From: Polynucleobacter meluiroseus
GTDB lineage: Bacteria; Bacteroidota; Bacteroidia; Flavobacteriales_D; Crocinitomicaceae
Reading direction: 5' to 3'
DNA length: 6,727 nucleotides
Assembly (NCBI GenBank): GCA_943328715.2
Contig: CALQBB020000045.1
Location: forward strand, 1-6,727
In this document: positions 6,499 through 6,727 of the stretch, piece by piece
Layout: every line of letters starts with the position of its first letter
Position numbering within the stretch: the first letter of the stretch is position 1
Notes under the pieces: model-generated
What the model was told of the DNA's origin: nothing
Seen by the model: the letters and a program-made list of their open reading frames with translations, nothing else
Databases searched by the model: none
Program-made: the position numbers and the translations under genes

Positions 6499-6727
6499 AT
6501 GATTAGAAAACTAACGTTTCTCTTGTGTTTCTTTTTATTTTATTCGTGCACAAGAAAGGATGAATTAATAGGTGATTATTACAACAACTTTGGTCAGAAA
6601 TTATCAATAAAAAACAATCATAGTTACCGTCTTTATGATCTGAATCATTCAATGACTTATGGGAGATGGAAGATTGTTGAAAATGGACAGGTTTTATTTT
6701 CTGATTGGATAGATGATGAAAATAAAA
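6499..6727 (+). CDS. Small predicted lipoprotein, 3' end beyond the window
   Basis: An open reading frame from the ATG at 6499 runs off the window after 76 complete codons. The N-terminus (MIRKLTFLLCFFLFYSC) is a classic lipoprotein signal: a basic start, a hydrophobic core, and a lipobox-like FYSC with C17 as the predicted lipidated residue. After C17 the chain reads TRKDELIGDYYN. It continues with pieces such as KLSIKNNHSYRLYD and YGRWKIVENGQVLFSDW, an alternating strand-rich pattern seen in many short Bacteroidetes lipoproteins that measure themselves against a 'GxY ... L.I..N..Y ... G.W' frame. A specific function cannot be given. A-rich sequence but no Shine-Dalgarno motif precedes the start, and no TAnnTTTG promoter was seen upstream. 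The sequence is clearly AT-richer than the topoisomerase genes, which fits accessory or fast-evolving DNA. The signal peptide makes the gene call fairly safe; its end and family are unknown. Confidence 0.7.
   Translation, partial: MIRKLTFLLCFFLFYSCTRKDELIGDYYNNFGQKLSIKNNHSYRLYDLNHSMTYGRWKIVENGQVLFSDWIDDENK

Noticed and set aside
6315..6500. Minus-strand frame of 61 codons across the GC-rich hairpin
   Set aside because: It overlaps the membrane-protein gene and the palindromic element, and its translation is not protein-like in any way I recognise.

Overview
The window looks like core chromosome of a member of the Bacteroidota, most likely Flavobacteriia. Three things suggest this. The ParE and ParC proteins have the Bacteroidetes style (GLNGVG in ParE; HPHGDASIGDALV and AAAPRYIEARLS in ParC). 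Two promoters fit the Bacteroidetes consensus TTG...TAnnTTTG. No start codon is preceded by a clear Shine-Dalgarno sequence. A Fluviicola/Crocinitomicaceae-like source is possible, but that is only an impression.

Layout: on the minus strand, efp (elongation factor P, 682-1248) is followed by the N-terminal part of gcvT (glycine cleavage T-protein, from 650 leftwards and cut by the window edge). They are 31 bp apart and probably co-transcribed. The 233-bp region 1249-1481 is a divergent control region. It holds one promoter for efp and one for parE, which share an identical 10-base -33 segment, with two dyad symmetries between them. On the plus strand come parE (1482-3368) and parC (3372-6071), only 3 bp apart. 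They encode both subunits of topoisomerase IV, the type IIA enzyme that separates daughter chromosomes. A small three-helix membrane protein of unknown function (6099-6383) follows 27 bp later and may be read from the same transcript.

Downstream, 6384-6498 is non-coding and carries a compact GC-rich double hairpin (about 6395-6437), perhaps a REP-like or mobile palindrome remnant. The window ends inside an AT-rich gene for a small predicted lipoprotein (6499 onwards), which looks like the start of accessory sequence.

No CRISPR array, tRNA, rRNA, insertion sequence or defence system was found. The observations most worth a second look are a possible sliding-clamp-binding peptide (QIKLF) at the extreme C-terminus of ParC, the paired divergent promoters with their dyads, the GC-rich hairpin element after the topoisomerase operon, and the PGKGP tip loop of EF-P.
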